Shown here piece after piece: positions 22,345 through 30,778 of a stretch of DNA of 41,473 nucleotides (position 1 is its first letter; the number at the start of each line of letters is the position of its first letter). The stretch is taken from assembly GCA_035294725.1 (NCBI GenBank), contig DATGKK010000055.1, forward strand, positions 1-41,473, written 5' to 3'. This DNA comes from DATGKK01 sp035294725 (GTDB taxonomy: Bacteria > Actinomycetota > Acidimicrobiia > Acidimicrobiales > Bog-793). Under the pieces are notes generated by a model, which was given only the letters and a program-made list of their open reading frames with translations, was not told where the DNA came from and did not search any database. A program made the position numbers and the translations under genes.

Positions 22345-24732
22345 ATGCCCGGCTCCATCCTCGGCACCGCCGTCCGCCGCCTCGAGGACCCTCAGCTGCT
22401 GACCGGGGGCGGGACCTTCGTCGGCAACCTCCGGGAAGAGAACCTGGCGCACGCCGTCTTCGTCCGCTCGCCGCACGCGCAGGCCCGGATCCTCTCGGTC
22501 GCCCCGGAGGCGGCTCTCGCCGCCCCCGGCGTGATCGCCGTCGTCGACGCGGCGGGGCTCGGCCTCGATCCCTTCCACCCCTTCATGGTGCTGAACCCCG
22601 CCTGCGCCCGGCCGGCGCTTGCCACCTCGAGGGCTCGCTTCGTCGGGGAGCCCGTCGTGCTCGTCGTGGCCGAGACCCTGGCCGAGGCGCGAGACGGGGC
22701 GGAGCTGGTCGAGGTCGCCTACGAGCCCCTCCCCGCCGCCGTCGACGTCGAGGAGGCCCTCGAGCCCGGCGCTCCGGTGCAGTTCGACGAGATCGGCTCC
22801 AACCTCGTGGCGGGCATGGCGAGCCCCGAGGGACGAGACCCCCTCGCCGGCGCTCGCCATGTCGTGCGGGCGCAGCTCGAGAACCAGCGCATCGCCGTCG
22901 TGCCGATGGAGGGCGACGCCGTCGTGGCCGTGCCCACTGGAAGGGGTGGGGTCACGGTCCATCTCTCGACCCAGATGCCGCACGGGGCGGCCCGCTCGAT
23001 CGCCCGGGTCCTCGGGCTCGATCCCGCGCGGGTCCGAGTGATCGCCCCTCACGTCGGCGGCGCCTTCGGGGGCAAGGCCGGGGTCCGGGCGGAGCACGCG
23101 GCCGTCATCGCCACCGCGATGAAGCTCGGGCGGCCCGTCGCCTGGATCGAGGAGCGCTCGGAGAACCTTGTGTCGATGCCGCACGGCCGCGGGCAGCGGC
23201 AGTGGGTCGAGATGGGCTTCGATGCACAGCACCGCCTGACGGGGCTGTCGGTGCGGGTGCTGGCCGACGCCGGGGCGTACGCCGGTTTCGGCGGGGGGCT
23301 CGCGATCGGGCCGACGAGGATGATGTCCCAGGGCGTCTACGCCATCCCGGCCGTGCGTTACGACGTCGCCGTCGCCGTCACCAACACGACCCCGATGGGA
23401 GCCTTCCGCGGCGCCGGCCGGCCCGAGGCGGCCGAGTACCTCGAGCGCATGATGGACATCTCCGCTGCCGAGCTCGGCCTCGACCCTGTCGAGCTCCGCC
23501 GGAGGAACCTGTTGCCGGCCTTCGTCGAGCCGTACCGGACCGTGATGGGGACCGAGTACGACACGGGCGACTACCGAAAGGCCCTCGACGCCGTCGTGGC
23601 GCTCGCCGGCTACGACTCGCTCCGGCGCGAGCAGGCCGAGCGGCGTCGGCGGGGCGACCGCATGTTGCTCGGGATCGGGGTCAGCGTCTACGTCGAGGTG
23701 ACGGCCGGCGGAGGCTCGGAGTTCGGATCGGTCGAGGTCGACGAGGAGGGATGGGCGACGATCCGTGTCGGGACCTCGGCGCACGGGCAAGGCCACGCGA
23801 CGTCGTTCGCGATGCTCGTCGCGGACCGTCTCGGCATCCCCGTCGAGCGGGTGCGCTTCATCCAGTCCGACACGGCAGCCGTGCCCCGCGGCGGCGGGAC
23901 CGGCGGCTCGCGCTCGCTCCAGATCGGCGGCAGCGCCGTGCTCGGCGCCGCCGAGGAGGTGCTCCGCCAGGGCCGGGAGCTCGCCGCCCGGGAGCTCGAG
24001 GCGGCGGTCGACGACATCGTGGTCCACGAGGGGGGCGAGCTCGGCGTGGCCGGCGTGCCGTCGCGCACGGTGTCGTGGGCGCAGCTCGCCCGGCTCGCTG
24101 CTGCCGGCGGCTCGGCCGGGCTCGCAGCCGAGATGGACTTCGCCCAGGAGGGGGCGACCTTCCCGTTCGGCGCCCACCTCTCGGTCGTCGAGGTCGACCT
24201 CGAGACGGGCAAGGTGCGGCCGCTTCGCCACGTCGCGGTCGACGACTGCGGCCGGGTCCTCAACCCGCTCATCGTCGCCGGGCAGCAGCACGGCGGCATC
24301 GCCCAGGGGATGGCGCAGGCGCTCTACGAGGAGGTGGTCTACGACGGCGACGGCAACCCGGTGACGGCGAGCCTCGCCGACTACGCGATGCCGAGCGCGG
24401 CGGAGCTCTGCTCGTTCGAGGCCTCCAACACCGAGACGCCGACGCCTCGCAACCCGCTCGGGGCAAAGGGCATCGGCGAGTCCGGCACGATCGGCTCCAC
24501 CCCTGCGGTCCACAACGCCGTCGTGGACGCGCTCTCCCACCTCGGCGTCCGGCACGTCGACATGCCGTGCACCCCCGAGCGGGTCTGGCGAGCCATCGAG
24601 GCGGCGGCGGCCGGCGGCCCCGAGGCGGCCGGCGGCGGCCGGCCGCTCTGGCGGGAGCCACCGGCCGTGTTCGACACGCTCCCGGCGCAAGGAGCCGGCA
24701 GCGAGCCCGAGGCCGCCGGAGCCGAGATCTGA
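22345..24732 (+). CDS. Xanthine-dehydrogenase-family molybdopterin-binding large subunit (CoxL-like, form II), orphan
   Basis: A protein of 795 residues. The N-terminal a/b hammerhead domain starts GTAVRRLEDPQLLTGGGTFVGN. The molybdopterin domains follow, with GGAFGGK near residues 237-243, FRGAGRPEA at 354-362, GQGHATSFA and KGIGESG with Glu712 as the expected catalytic glutamate. Members hydroxylate aldehydes or N-heterocycles at a molybdenum-cytosine-dinucleotide centre. True CO dehydrogenase is excluded because the AYxCSFR loop is replaced by FRGAGR. The usual FAD (medium) and [2Fe-2S] (small) subunit genes are not adjacent, which is unusual. ATG 22345 has a -10-like TAGCTT six bases upstream. 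Confidence 0.9.
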   Translation: MPGSILGTAVRRLEDPQLLTGGGTFVGNLREENLAHAVFVRSPHAQARILSVAPEAALAAPGVIAVVDAAGLGLDPFHPFMVLNPACARPALATSRARFVGEPVVLVVAETLAEARDGAELVEVAYEPLPAAVDVEEALEPGAPVQFDEIGSNLVAGMASPEGRDPLAGARHVVRAQLENQRIAVVPMEGDAVVAVPTGRGGVTVHLSTQMPHGAARSIARVLGLDPARVRVIAPHVGGAFGGKAGVRAEHAAVIATAMKLGRPVAWIEERSENLVSMPHGRGQRQWVEMGFDAQHRLTGLSVRVLADAGAYAGFGGGLAIGPTRMMSQGVYAIPAVRYDVAVAVTNTTPMGAFRGAGRPEAAEYLERMMDISAAELGLDPVELRRRNLLPAFVEPYRTVMGTEYDTGDYRKALDAVVALAGYDSLRREQAERRRRGDRMLLGIGVSVYVEVTAGGGSEFGSVEVDEEGWATIRVGTSAHGQGHATSFAMLVADRLGIPVERVRFIQSDTAAVPRGGGTGGSRSLQIGGSAVLGAAEEVLRQGRELAARELEAAVDDIVVHEGGELGVAGVPSRTVSWAQLARLAAAGGSAGLAAEMDFAQEGATFPFGAHLSVVEVDLETGKVRPLRHVAVDDCGRVLNPLIVAGQQHGGIAQGMAQALYEEVVYDGDGNPVTASLADYAMPSAAELCSFEASNTETPTPRNPLGAKGIGESGTIGSTPAVHNAVVDALSHLGVRHVDMPCTPERVWRAIEAAAAGGPEAAGGGRPLWREPPAVFDTLPAQGAGSEPEAAGAEI

Positions 24733-24801
24733 GGCTCCCCGGACCGCAAGCGACGGCGCACCGGGTGGTCCGCTCGCCGGGTGGAGCCTGATCGGGGCTG
24801 C

Positions 24802-24807
24802 CAGACT
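24802..24807 (+). promoter_or_regulatory. Putative leaderless -10 element of the DUF2510 gene
   Basis: CAGACT followed by six bases and GTG 24814. It is identical in hexamer and spacing to the alcohol dehydrogenase site. Confidence 0.45.
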
Positions 24808-24813
24808 GTCCGG

Positions 24814-25353
24814 GTGAGCACGACGCCGCCGGCGGGCTGGTACCCGGACCCGGCCGGCTCCCCGGGGCAGCGATGGTGGGACGGGAGGGGCTGGACCGAG
24901 CTGCTGCGTGACGGGACCGCAGGGACCACCGAGCCGTCGCCGGGAGCCGCGAGGCCGGTGCCGCCGGCGAGCTGGCCGCCCGGAGGCGACGTCGGGCCGG
25001 CTCCGGTGCCGCCGGCTGCCTCGTCCGGCCAGGTGAACGCGCCCTGGCTCCGCCAGCCGCCGACGTCCGGCGAGGCGGCCCCCCCGCCGGTCGTGTCGTC
25101 GCCCGAGGCGCCGAGGATCGGCCTCGGCCGCCAGCTCCATGCCCTGCGCTACCGCAACGCGGCATCGGTGTCGACGATCGCCGTCGCCCTCGGCTACTCG
25201 GCGATCGAGTACTTCGTCCACCTGCTCCTGCTCGGCTTCGTGCCGATCTTCATGGCGGCCGGCGCCGTCCGCCGGCGGGAGCGTCTCGCCCCCGTCGCCG
25301 TCGCCGCCGCCCTCGTGCCGCTCGCGCTCTTCGTGTTCCTGCTCCGCCGCTGA
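24814..25353 (+). CDS. Small DUF2510-domain membrane protein
   Basis: A protein of 179 residues. The N-terminus is a DUF2510 motif (GWYPDPAGSPGQRWWDG.GWTE), a short actinobacterial module of unknown function usually placed before membrane segments. A Pro/Ala/Ser-rich spacer of about 60 residues follows, then at least two hydrophobic helices (AIEYFVHLLLLGFVPIFMAAGA and LAPVAVAAALVPLALFVFLL) with Arg-rich loops between and after them. GTG 24814 is chosen over the upstream in-frame codon at 24781 because it starts right at the domain and has a -10-like CAGACT six bases before. It converges on the second tetR gene. The function is unknown. Confidence 0.78.
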   Translation: MSTTPPAGWYPDPAGSPGQRWWDGRGWTELLRDGTAGTTEPSPGAARPVPPASWPPGGDVGPAPVPPAASSGQVNAPWLRQPPTSGEAAPPPVVSSPEAPRIGLGRQLHALRYRNAASVSTIAVALGYSAIEYFVHLLLLGFVPIFMAAGAVRRRERLAPVAVAAALVPLALFVFLLRR

Positions 25354-25408
25354 GCCGGTGCCGGCGCGGCCGCGGGGCGCCGTGGCTCAGCCTGCGAGCC
25401 CCGGGGGG

Positions 25409-26038
25409 TCAGGCGGCGCCGAGGAGCCGGGTGGCGAAGCGGCAGTAGGCCGCGACGACGTCCTCCACCGAGTAGGGGAGCTCCGGGTTCCACCACTCGG
25501 CGATCCTGATGCCCATGCCGCCGATGGCCGCTGCGGCGAGCCACGGATCGGTGACGTCGAAGACGCCGAGGCGCCGGCCACGCTTGATCACGTCGACGAA
25601 GAGCTGGACCGACTGAGTCCGGACCGCCTCCACCTTGCTCCGGTTCTCGGGGCCGAGGGACTCCATCTCGCGGTTGCAGATCCTCGCCAGCATCGGGTAG
25701 GTGGCATGGAGCAGCACGTGGGCGCGCACGAGCGCCCGGATCTGGTCGCACGGATCGTTGCCGGCGTCGAGCAGCGCCTCGCGCAGCAGGTGCTGGTGCT
25801 CGTCGTGGCCGATCATCATGAGCTCGAAGAGCAGGTGCTCTTTCGACTCGAGGTGCGAGTAGAGCGAGCTCGCCTGGACGCCGGCCGCCCGTGCGATCTC
25901 GCGAACCGAGACCCCGTGGTAGCCGTTCCGGCCGAACCGCTCCAGCGCCTCCTCGAGCAGCCGGCGGTGCGTCCCGTCCGAAGTGGCACGTGGCGGAAGG
26001 ACCGGGAGCGCCGTCGGTCCCGGATCGGGTTCTGCCAT
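25409..26038 (-). CDS. TetR-family repressor of the hydrolase-liv operon (predicted)
   Basis: A regulator of 209 residues. The helix-turn-helix lies around residues 20-65 (VSVREIARAAGVQASSLYSHLESKEHLLFELM). The all-helical ligand domain contains LLHATYPMLARICNREMESLGPENR, a segment seen in TetR proteins linked to fatty-acid or acyl-CoA metabolism. ATG 26038 is preferred; ATG 26050 lies inside the probable -10 (TACGAT). It is divergent from the alpha/beta hydrolase, and identical GAACGACCGTTC repeats lie in front of both. It probably represses itself and the hydrolase-liv operon. The ligand is unknown, perhaps the transported compound or its CoA ester. Confidence 0.88.
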   Translation of the reverse strand: MAEPDPGPTALPVLPPRATSDGTHRRLLEEALERFGRNGYHGVSVREIARAAGVQASSLYSHLESKEHLLFELMMIGHDEHQHLLREALLDAGNDPCDQIRALVRAHVLLHATYPMLARICNREMESLGPENRSKVEAVRTQSVQLFVDVIKRGRRLGVFDVTDPWLAAAAIGGMGIRIAEWWNPELPYSVEDVVAAYCRFATRLLGAA

Positions 26039-26048
26039 TCCGAGCAGC

Positions 26049-26075
26049 ATCGTAGCACCGGCCGAACGACCGTTC
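26049..26075 (-). promoter_or_regulatory. tetR2 promoter -10 and operator copy A
   Basis: On the minus strand, TACGAT (26054-26049) is a good -10. Upstream of it lies GAACGACCGTTC (26064-26075), a perfect 5-2-5 inverted repeat identical to copy B at 26175-26186. Its position between the -35 and -10 regions suits autorepression. Confidence 0.65.
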
Positions 26076-26135
26076 TCCACTTGCGCACGCGTCCACAAGT
26101 GCGAGACTCGAATGATCAAGACAAATGCGGGATGT

Positions 26136-26164
26136 TTGACACTCTGGCAACGATGTGTCACTCT
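26136..26164 (+). promoter_or_regulatory. Promoter of the hydrolase-liv operon
   Basis: A consensus -35 TTGACA (26136-26141) and CACTCT (26159-26164) are separated by 17 bases. Transcription would begin about 26171, directly on operator copy B. The inverted repeat TGACAC/GTGTCA (26137-26142 and 26155-26160) spans the same promoter. Confidence 0.6.
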
Positions 26165-26174
26165 CACTCCGAAC

Positions 26175-26186
26175 GAACGACCGTTC
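26175..26186. promoter_or_regulatory. TetR2 operator copy B
   Basis: GAACGACCGTTC is identical to copy A 111 bases away. It covers the predicted start of the hydrolase-liv transcript. Confidence 0.68.
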
Positions 26187-26214
26187 ACCATCCGACAGAT
26201 CAGGGGGAGAGATC

Positions 26215-27123
26215 TTGCCGCTTCGCGGCGCGCCACCGGCGCAGTCGTTCCTCGAGGTCCCCGTCTCCGGCGGCAGACTCACCGTGGCCGCCTGGGACGG
26301 TCCCGGGACCGGCCCGGCCGTGCTCGGGATCCACGGGATCACCGGCTCCTCGGCGCAGCTGGCGCCGGTGGCCCGGCGCCTCGGGGCACAGGCCGCCGTG
26401 CTCGCGCCCGACCTCCGGGGCCGGGGCCAGAGCAGCCGCGTGCCGGGGCCGTTCGGGGTCGTCCAGCACGCGAGGGACTGCGCGCGGGTCGTCGAGGACC
26501 TCGCCGGTGGCCGCCCGGTCGTGGTGCTCGGGGAGTCGATGGGCGCCTTCGTGGCCGTGATGCTGGCGGCGTCCCGGCCGGAGCTGGTCTCGAGCCTCGT
26601 CCTCGCGGACGGTGGGCTGCCGGCAGCCCTGCCCGAGGGGCTCGGCCCGGACGAGCTGATGGCCGCCGTCCTCGGCCCGGCCATGAGCCGCCTCGATCGC
26701 GTCTTTCCGTCGCGCGAGGAGTACCTCGCCTTCTGGCGGGCCCACCCGGCCTTTCGCGACGAGTGGAACGACGACGTGGAGCAGTACCTCGACTACGACG
26801 TGGAGGAGGTCGACGGCGGGGTCCGACCTCGCGCGAGCCTTGCTGCGGTCCGCCGTGACGGCATCGACGTGCTGGTCGAGCACGACCTCATCACCGCCGC
26901 CGCCGAGGCCCTCGAGTGCGATCTCCTCCTCGTGCGGGCGTGCCGCGACCTCGTCGACGAGGAGCCGCCGCTCTACCCCGACGAGGTCGTGGCGAGCTGG
27001 CGGGCGCGCCAGCCGCGCCTGCGAGACCTCGTCGTGCCCGGCACGAACCACTACACGCTCTTTCTCGGCGCGGCCGGAGCCGCAGCGCTCGCCGCCGAGG
27101 TGGCCCGGGCGGTGGCGCCGTGA
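26215..27123 (+). CDS. Alpha/beta-fold hydrolase
   Basis: A serine hydrolase of 302 residues. The oxyanion segment is GIHGITGSS, the nucleophile is Ser108 in GESMG and the catalytic His is His279 in GTNHYT; the acid is probably in the LLVRACRDLVDEE region. Likely reactions are ester, thioester, lactone or amide hydrolysis. TTG 26215 is chosen because GGGGGAG lies five bases upstream and the conserved part begins soon after; a frame start at 26155 would lie in the promoter. Its stop overlaps the livF start (GTGA). As first gene of an importer operon it may hydrolyse the imported compound. Confidence 0.85.
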   Translation: MPLRGAPPAQSFLEVPVSGGRLTVAAWDGPGTGPAVLGIHGITGSSAQLAPVARRLGAQAAVLAPDLRGRGQSSRVPGPFGVVQHARDCARVVEDLAGGRPVVVLGESMGAFVAVMLAASRPELVSSLVLADGGLPAALPEGLGPDELMAAVLGPAMSRLDRVFPSREEYLAFWRAHPAFRDEWNDDVEQYLDYDVEEVDGGVRPRASLAAVRRDGIDVLVEHDLITAAAEALECDLLLVRACRDLVDEEPPLYPDEVVASWRARQPRLRDLVVPGTNHYTLFLGAAGAAALAAEVARAVAP

Positions 27124-27974
27124 GACGCGACGGGGGTGCGGCGGCCGGCACGAACGCCGGAGCACCCCTGCCGCCGGGCGAGAGCGACCGGCGCGCCCCG
27201 GCCGTGCTCGAGGTCGAGGAGCTCTCGGTCAGCTACGGAGGCGTGACCGGCCTCGAGGACGTCACCCTCGAGGTGCCGCAGGGCGGCGCCGTCTGCCTGC
27301 TCGGGCCGAACGGCGCCGGCAAGACGACGCTGCTGCGGGCCATCTCCGGCCTCCTCCGGTTCCACGGGGGCCGGGTGACGAGGGGGCGGATCCGCTATCT
27401 CGGCGAGGAGACCACCGGGGCGGACGCCGCCCGCCTCGTGCGCCGCGGGCTCGCCCAGGTGCTCGAGGGCCGGCACGTGTTCCCGGAGCTGAGCGTCGAG
27501 GAGAACCTCCGTGCCGGCGGCTTCGCCTGCTCCGACCGGGCTCGGCGCGCCGAGCTGCGCGCCGAGCTCCTCGATCTCTTCCCGGTCCTCGGCCAGCGCC
27601 TCGGCCAGCCGGCGGGCCTGCTCTCGGGGGGCGAGCAGCAGATGCTGGCGATCGCCCGGGCCCTCATGGGCGATCCCCGCCTGCTCCTGCTCGACGAGCC
27701 CTCGCTCGGACTCGCCCCGCTCGTGATCCGGTCGATCGGGGACGCGCTGCGGCGGATCCATGGGAACGGGGTCGCCATCCTGCTCGTCGAGCAGTCGAGC
27801 GCCCTTGCTCTCTCCGTGGCGTCTCACGGCTACCTGATCGACTCGGGCGCGATCCGCTCGTCGGGCGCCACCCGCGAGCTCCTCGCCGACGAGAGCGTGC
27901 GGGCCGCCTACCTCGGCGTCGCCGCCAGGGACGGGCGGCCGAGCCACAGCCCGGTGGAGGTCGGGGAGCGGTGA
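27120..27974 (+). CDS. livF: Branched-chain amino acid-type ABC transporter ATP-binding protein (LivF)
   Basis: A protein of 284 residues. Walker A is GPNGAGKTT (62-70), the signature is LLSGGEQQMLAIARAL and Walker B is LLLLDEPSLGLAP. The LivF-type segment VLEGRHVFPELSVEENLRAG identifies it. About 30 low-complexity residues precede the conserved start. GTG 27120 overlaps the hydrolase stop and its own stop overlaps livG, so translation is coupled. Confidence 0.92.
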   Translation: MRRDGGAAAGTNAGAPLPPGESDRRAPAVLEVEELSVSYGGVTGLEDVTLEVPQGGAVCLLGPNGAGKTTLLRAISGLLRFHGGRVTRGRIRYLGEETTGADAARLVRRGLAQVLEGRHVFPELSVEENLRAGGFACSDRARRAELRAELLDLFPVLGQRLGQPAGLLSGGEQQMLAIARALMGDPRLLLLDEPSLGLAPLVIRSIGDALRRIHGNGVAILLVEQSSALALSVASHGYLIDSGAIRSSGATRELLADESVRAAYLGVAARDGRPSHSPVEVGER

Positions 27975-28792
27975 TCCCGACCATGCCGCAGGCCTCCGGC
28001 GGCCATGAGGGCCCGGTCCTCGCCGTCGACGGGCTCAGCCTGCGCTTCGGCGCCGTGGCGGCGCTGAGCGAGGTGAGCTTCACGGTCGAGCCGTCGGAGC
28101 TGTTCGCCGTCATCGGACCGAACGGCGCCGGCAAGACGTCGCTGTTCAACGTGCTTACCTGCGTCTACCCGCCGACCGACGGGCGCCTGTCCTACCTCGG
28201 CCACAACCTGGCCGCGCTTCGCCCTCACCACCTCGCCTCCCTCGGGATCGCCCGCACCTTCCAGAACCTGGCCCTCTTCCCGGGCCTCTCGGTGCTCGAG
28301 AACGTGCTCGTCGGCCGCACGTCGCGCATGCGTGCGGGCAGCATCCGGGCTGGGCTGCGCCTCCCGAGCGCGCGCCGGGAGGAGGCGGCGAACCGCGAGC
28401 GCGCGGCGGCGGCGCTCGATCTCGTCGGCCTCACGAAGCTCGCGTCGAGCCCCGTGGGCGGGCTCGCCTACGGCGTGCGAAAGCACGTGGAGCTGGCCCG
28501 GGCCGTCGCCATGGAGCCGACCCTGCTCCTGCTCGACGAGCCCGTCGCCGGCATGAGCCGCAATGAGCGCTCGGAGGTGGTGGAGCTCGTGCGGACGATC
28601 CACGAGCACCTCCGAGCCGCCATCCTCCTCGTCGAGCACGACATGTCCGTGGTGATGTCGCTCGCCACCCGGGTCCTTGTGCTCGACTTCGGCCGGACGA
28701 TCGCGCTCGGGACGCCGGCCGAGATCCAGGCCAACCCTGAGGTGATCCGGGCGTACCTCGGCGAAGAGGAGCCCGAGGAGGTGAGGTCGTGA
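27971..28792 (+). CDS. livG: Branched-chain amino acid-type ABC transporter ATP-binding protein (LivG)
   Basis: A protein of 273 residues. Walker A is GPNGAGKTS (49-57). LivG features are GIARTFQNLALFPGLSVLENVLVG and the signature variant GGLAYGVRKHVELARAVA. Walker B is LLLLDEPVAGM. GTG 27971 overlaps the livF stop and has GGAGG ten bases upstream; ATG 27983 is an alternative. It pairs with LivF to power the permease. Confidence 0.92.
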   Translation: MIPTMPQASGGHEGPVLAVDGLSLRFGAVAALSEVSFTVEPSELFAVIGPNGAGKTSLFNVLTCVYPPTDGRLSYLGHNLAALRPHHLASLGIARTFQNLALFPGLSVLENVLVGRTSRMRAGSIRAGLRLPSARREEAANRERAAAALDLVGLTKLASSPVGGLAYGVRKHVELARAVAMEPTLLLLDEPVAGMSRNERSEVVELVRTIHEHLRAAILLVEHDMSVVMSLATRVLVLDFGRTIALGTPAEIQANPEVIRAYLGEEEPEEVRS

Positions 28793-29664
28793 ACACCTTC
28801 CTCACCCTCGGGTTCGCCGGCCTCGCCCTCGGCGGGGTCTATGCCCTCGTCGCGCTCGGCTTCACGGTGATCTACCGCTCGAGCCGGGTGATCAATTTCG
28901 CCCAGGGAGAGATGCTCGCCCTCGGCGCGCTCGTCACCTCGGCCCTCATTGCGGACGACCACATGGCCTTCTGGCTCGCCTTCCTCATCGGGGCGGCGGC
29001 GACGGGCGCCGCCGGGCTCGCCTTCCAGCTCCTTGTCCTGCGTCACGGCATCGGCAAGCCGGAGTTCACGATCGTGATGCTGACGCTCGGGCTCGCCGCC
29101 GTGCTGAACGCCGTCCTCGACGCGGCGTTCGGCGCCGAGCCTCGCGCGAACGGCGATCCGTGGGGCGCGAGCGTCCTGCACGTCGGCGGGCTGTCCCTGC
29201 TGTGGGTGCAGGTCTGGACGATCGTGGCGGCCGTGCTCCTCGTCGTGGTCTTCTGGCTGTTCAACCGGCACACCAAGTGGGGCCTCGCCATGAGGAGCGC
29301 GGCCGCTGATCCCGAAGCCGCCCTCGCCGTCGGCATCCCGCTCGGGCGCGTCTACGGCACGGCGTGGGTGATGGCCGGGATCGTGGCGGCCGTCGGCGGG
29401 GTCTTCCTCGGCGCCTACCCGAACAGCGTCACGCCGGCCCTCTCCGACGTCGGGCTGCTCGCGTTCCCCGCCATCATCCTGGGCGGGCTCGAGTCGACCA
29501 CCGGCGCCGTCGTCGGCGGGTTCGTCATCGGCGTCGTCTACGAGATGAGCCAGGGCTACGAGGGGACGAACTTCGCGCAGGTCGCCCCGTTCATCGTGAT
29601 GATCCTCGTGCTCCTCGTGCGCCCGCAGGGCCTGTTCGGTTCGAGAGCGGCGGAGCGGCTGTGA
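28789..29664 (+). CDS. livH: Branched-chain amino acid-type ABC permease (LivH)
   Basis: A membrane protein of 291 residues with about eight hydrophobic segments, starting FAGLALGGVYALVALGFTVIYRSSRVINFAQGEMLALGA, the LivH signature. The C-terminus LLVRPQGLFG is also typical. GTG 28789 overlaps the livG stop by four bases. Confidence 0.93.
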   Translation: MNTFLTLGFAGLALGGVYALVALGFTVIYRSSRVINFAQGEMLALGALVTSALIADDHMAFWLAFLIGAAATGAAGLAFQLLVLRHGIGKPEFTIVMLTLGLAAVLNAVLDAAFGAEPRANGDPWGASVLHVGGLSLLWVQVWTIVAAVLLVVVFWLFNRHTKWGLAMRSAAADPEAALAVGIPLGRVYGTAWVMAGIVAAVGGVFLGAYPNSVTPALSDVGLLAFPAIILGGLESTTGAVVGGFVIGVVYEMSQGYEGTNFAQVAPFIVMILVLLVRPQGLFGSRAAERL

Positions 29665-30767
29665 GGAGCCCCGCGCGCATCCTCGCTGGCGCGGTCCGCG
29701 CACGCCGGCCGGCCGTCGCCACCGCCGGCGCGGTCCTGCTCGGGGTCCTGCTTCCGTTCTGGGTGAACGCGTTTTGGCTCTCGACGCTCGTCTACGTCCT
29801 GATCGGCGCCCTGGGCGCCCTCGGCCTCGACGTGCTCACCGGACGGACGGGCCAGGTCTCCCTCGGGCACGCCGCCTTCCTCTCGATCGGGACCTACACG
29901 GCGGCCGTGATCGGGGAGAACTTCGCCCTGCCGGCGGTGGTCTGGATCCCGGCCGCCGGCGCCGTCGCCGGGATCGTGGGCGCCGTTGCGGCCCCCCTCG
30001 CCTTCCGGCTGCGCGGCCTGTACCTCGCGATCGTGACGATCGCGCTCGTCTACATCGTCCAGGACGCCTTCACCGTCTGGACGACCGTGTCCGGGGGCCC
30101 CGGTGGGCGGTCGCTCCCGACGCCCTCGTTCGGCCCTCTCCACTTCGCGAAGGGCCTCCAGCTGGGTGGCCTCGTCATCACCGAGGACGGCTTGTACTAC
30201 TACCTCGCCTTCCTGCTCCTTGGCATCGGGATGTGGTTCGTCCACAACCTCTCGCGCAGCCGACCCGGCCGGGCCATGGTGTCGGTGCGGGACCGCGAGC
30301 TCGCCGCCGCCGTGCTCGGCGTCAACGTCCGCCGGACCAAGACGATGGCCTTCGTCATCTCGTCGGTGATGGCGGGCGTGGCCGGGGCGATGTACGGCTC
30401 GTTCCTCGGTTTCGGCCAGCCGAGCCAGTTCGACCTGCTCCTCTCGATCCAGTACGTCGTCATGATCATCGTCGGTGGCATGGGCACCCTCTGGGGCCCG
30501 CTGCTCGGTGCCGTGTTCGTCGTCGGCCTGCCCAATCTGCTCCAGCAGGAGGGCGGCGCGATCCCGTTCCTGGCCGGCGGCACCCGGACGACCGGCATTC
30601 CCGTGGCGGACGCGTCGACCGTCGTCTACGGGGTCCTCCTCGTCGTGTTCTTGCTGCTCGAGCCGCGGGGCCTCGTCGGCCTCGGCCAGCGAATGGGATC
30701 TCTCGTCCGGCGCCGCCGAGCGGTCTCACCAGTGGCAGGCGCCAGTCAATTCACAGGGGAAGGCTAG
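29661..30767 (+). CDS. livM: Branched-chain amino acid-type ABC permease (LivM)
   Basis: A protein of 368 residues with a short charged N-terminus and many membrane segments. The LivM signature GRTGQVSLGHAAFLSIGTY, the RLRGLYLAIVTIA segment and the loop SVRDRELAAAVLGVNVRRTK are all present. GTG 29661 overlaps the livH stop. The C-terminus ends in an Arg-rich tail before the ribosome site of the binding-protein gene. Confidence 0.93.
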   Translation: MRSPARILAGAVRARRPAVATAGAVLLGVLLPFWVNAFWLSTLVYVLIGALGALGLDVLTGRTGQVSLGHAAFLSIGTYTAAVIGENFALPAVVWIPAAGAVAGIVGAVAAPLAFRLRGLYLAIVTIALVYIVQDAFTVWTTVSGGPGGRSLPTPSFGPLHFAKGLQLGGLVITEDGLYYYLAFLLLGIGMWFVHNLSRSRPGRAMVSVRDRELAAAVLGVNVRRTKTMAFVISSVMAGVAGAMYGSFLGFGQPSQFDLLLSIQYVVMIIVGGMGTLWGPLLGAVFVVGLPNLLQQEGGAIPFLAGGTRTTGIPVADASTVVYGVLLVVFLLLEPRGLVGLGQRMGSLVRRRRAVSPVAGASQFTGEG

Positions 30768-30778
30768 GAGGCAACCAT

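Noticed and set aside
22345..24732. Aerobic carbon monoxide dehydrogenase (form I CoxL)
   Set aside because: The diagnostic AYxCSFR loop is replaced by FRGAGRPEA, and coxM/coxS are absent.
21274..25221. Very long minus-strand open frame continuing beyond the alcohol dehydrogenase start, antisense to the molybdenum hydroxylase gene
   Set aside because: Only the 21274-22281 part has dehydrogenase motifs. The rest is Arg/Gly/His-rich noise caused by high GC opposite a real gene.
25384..25400. Small hairpin GGCTC-N7-GAGCC between DUF2510 and tetR2 as a terminator
   Set aside because: A five-base stem is too weak to call in GC-rich DNA.
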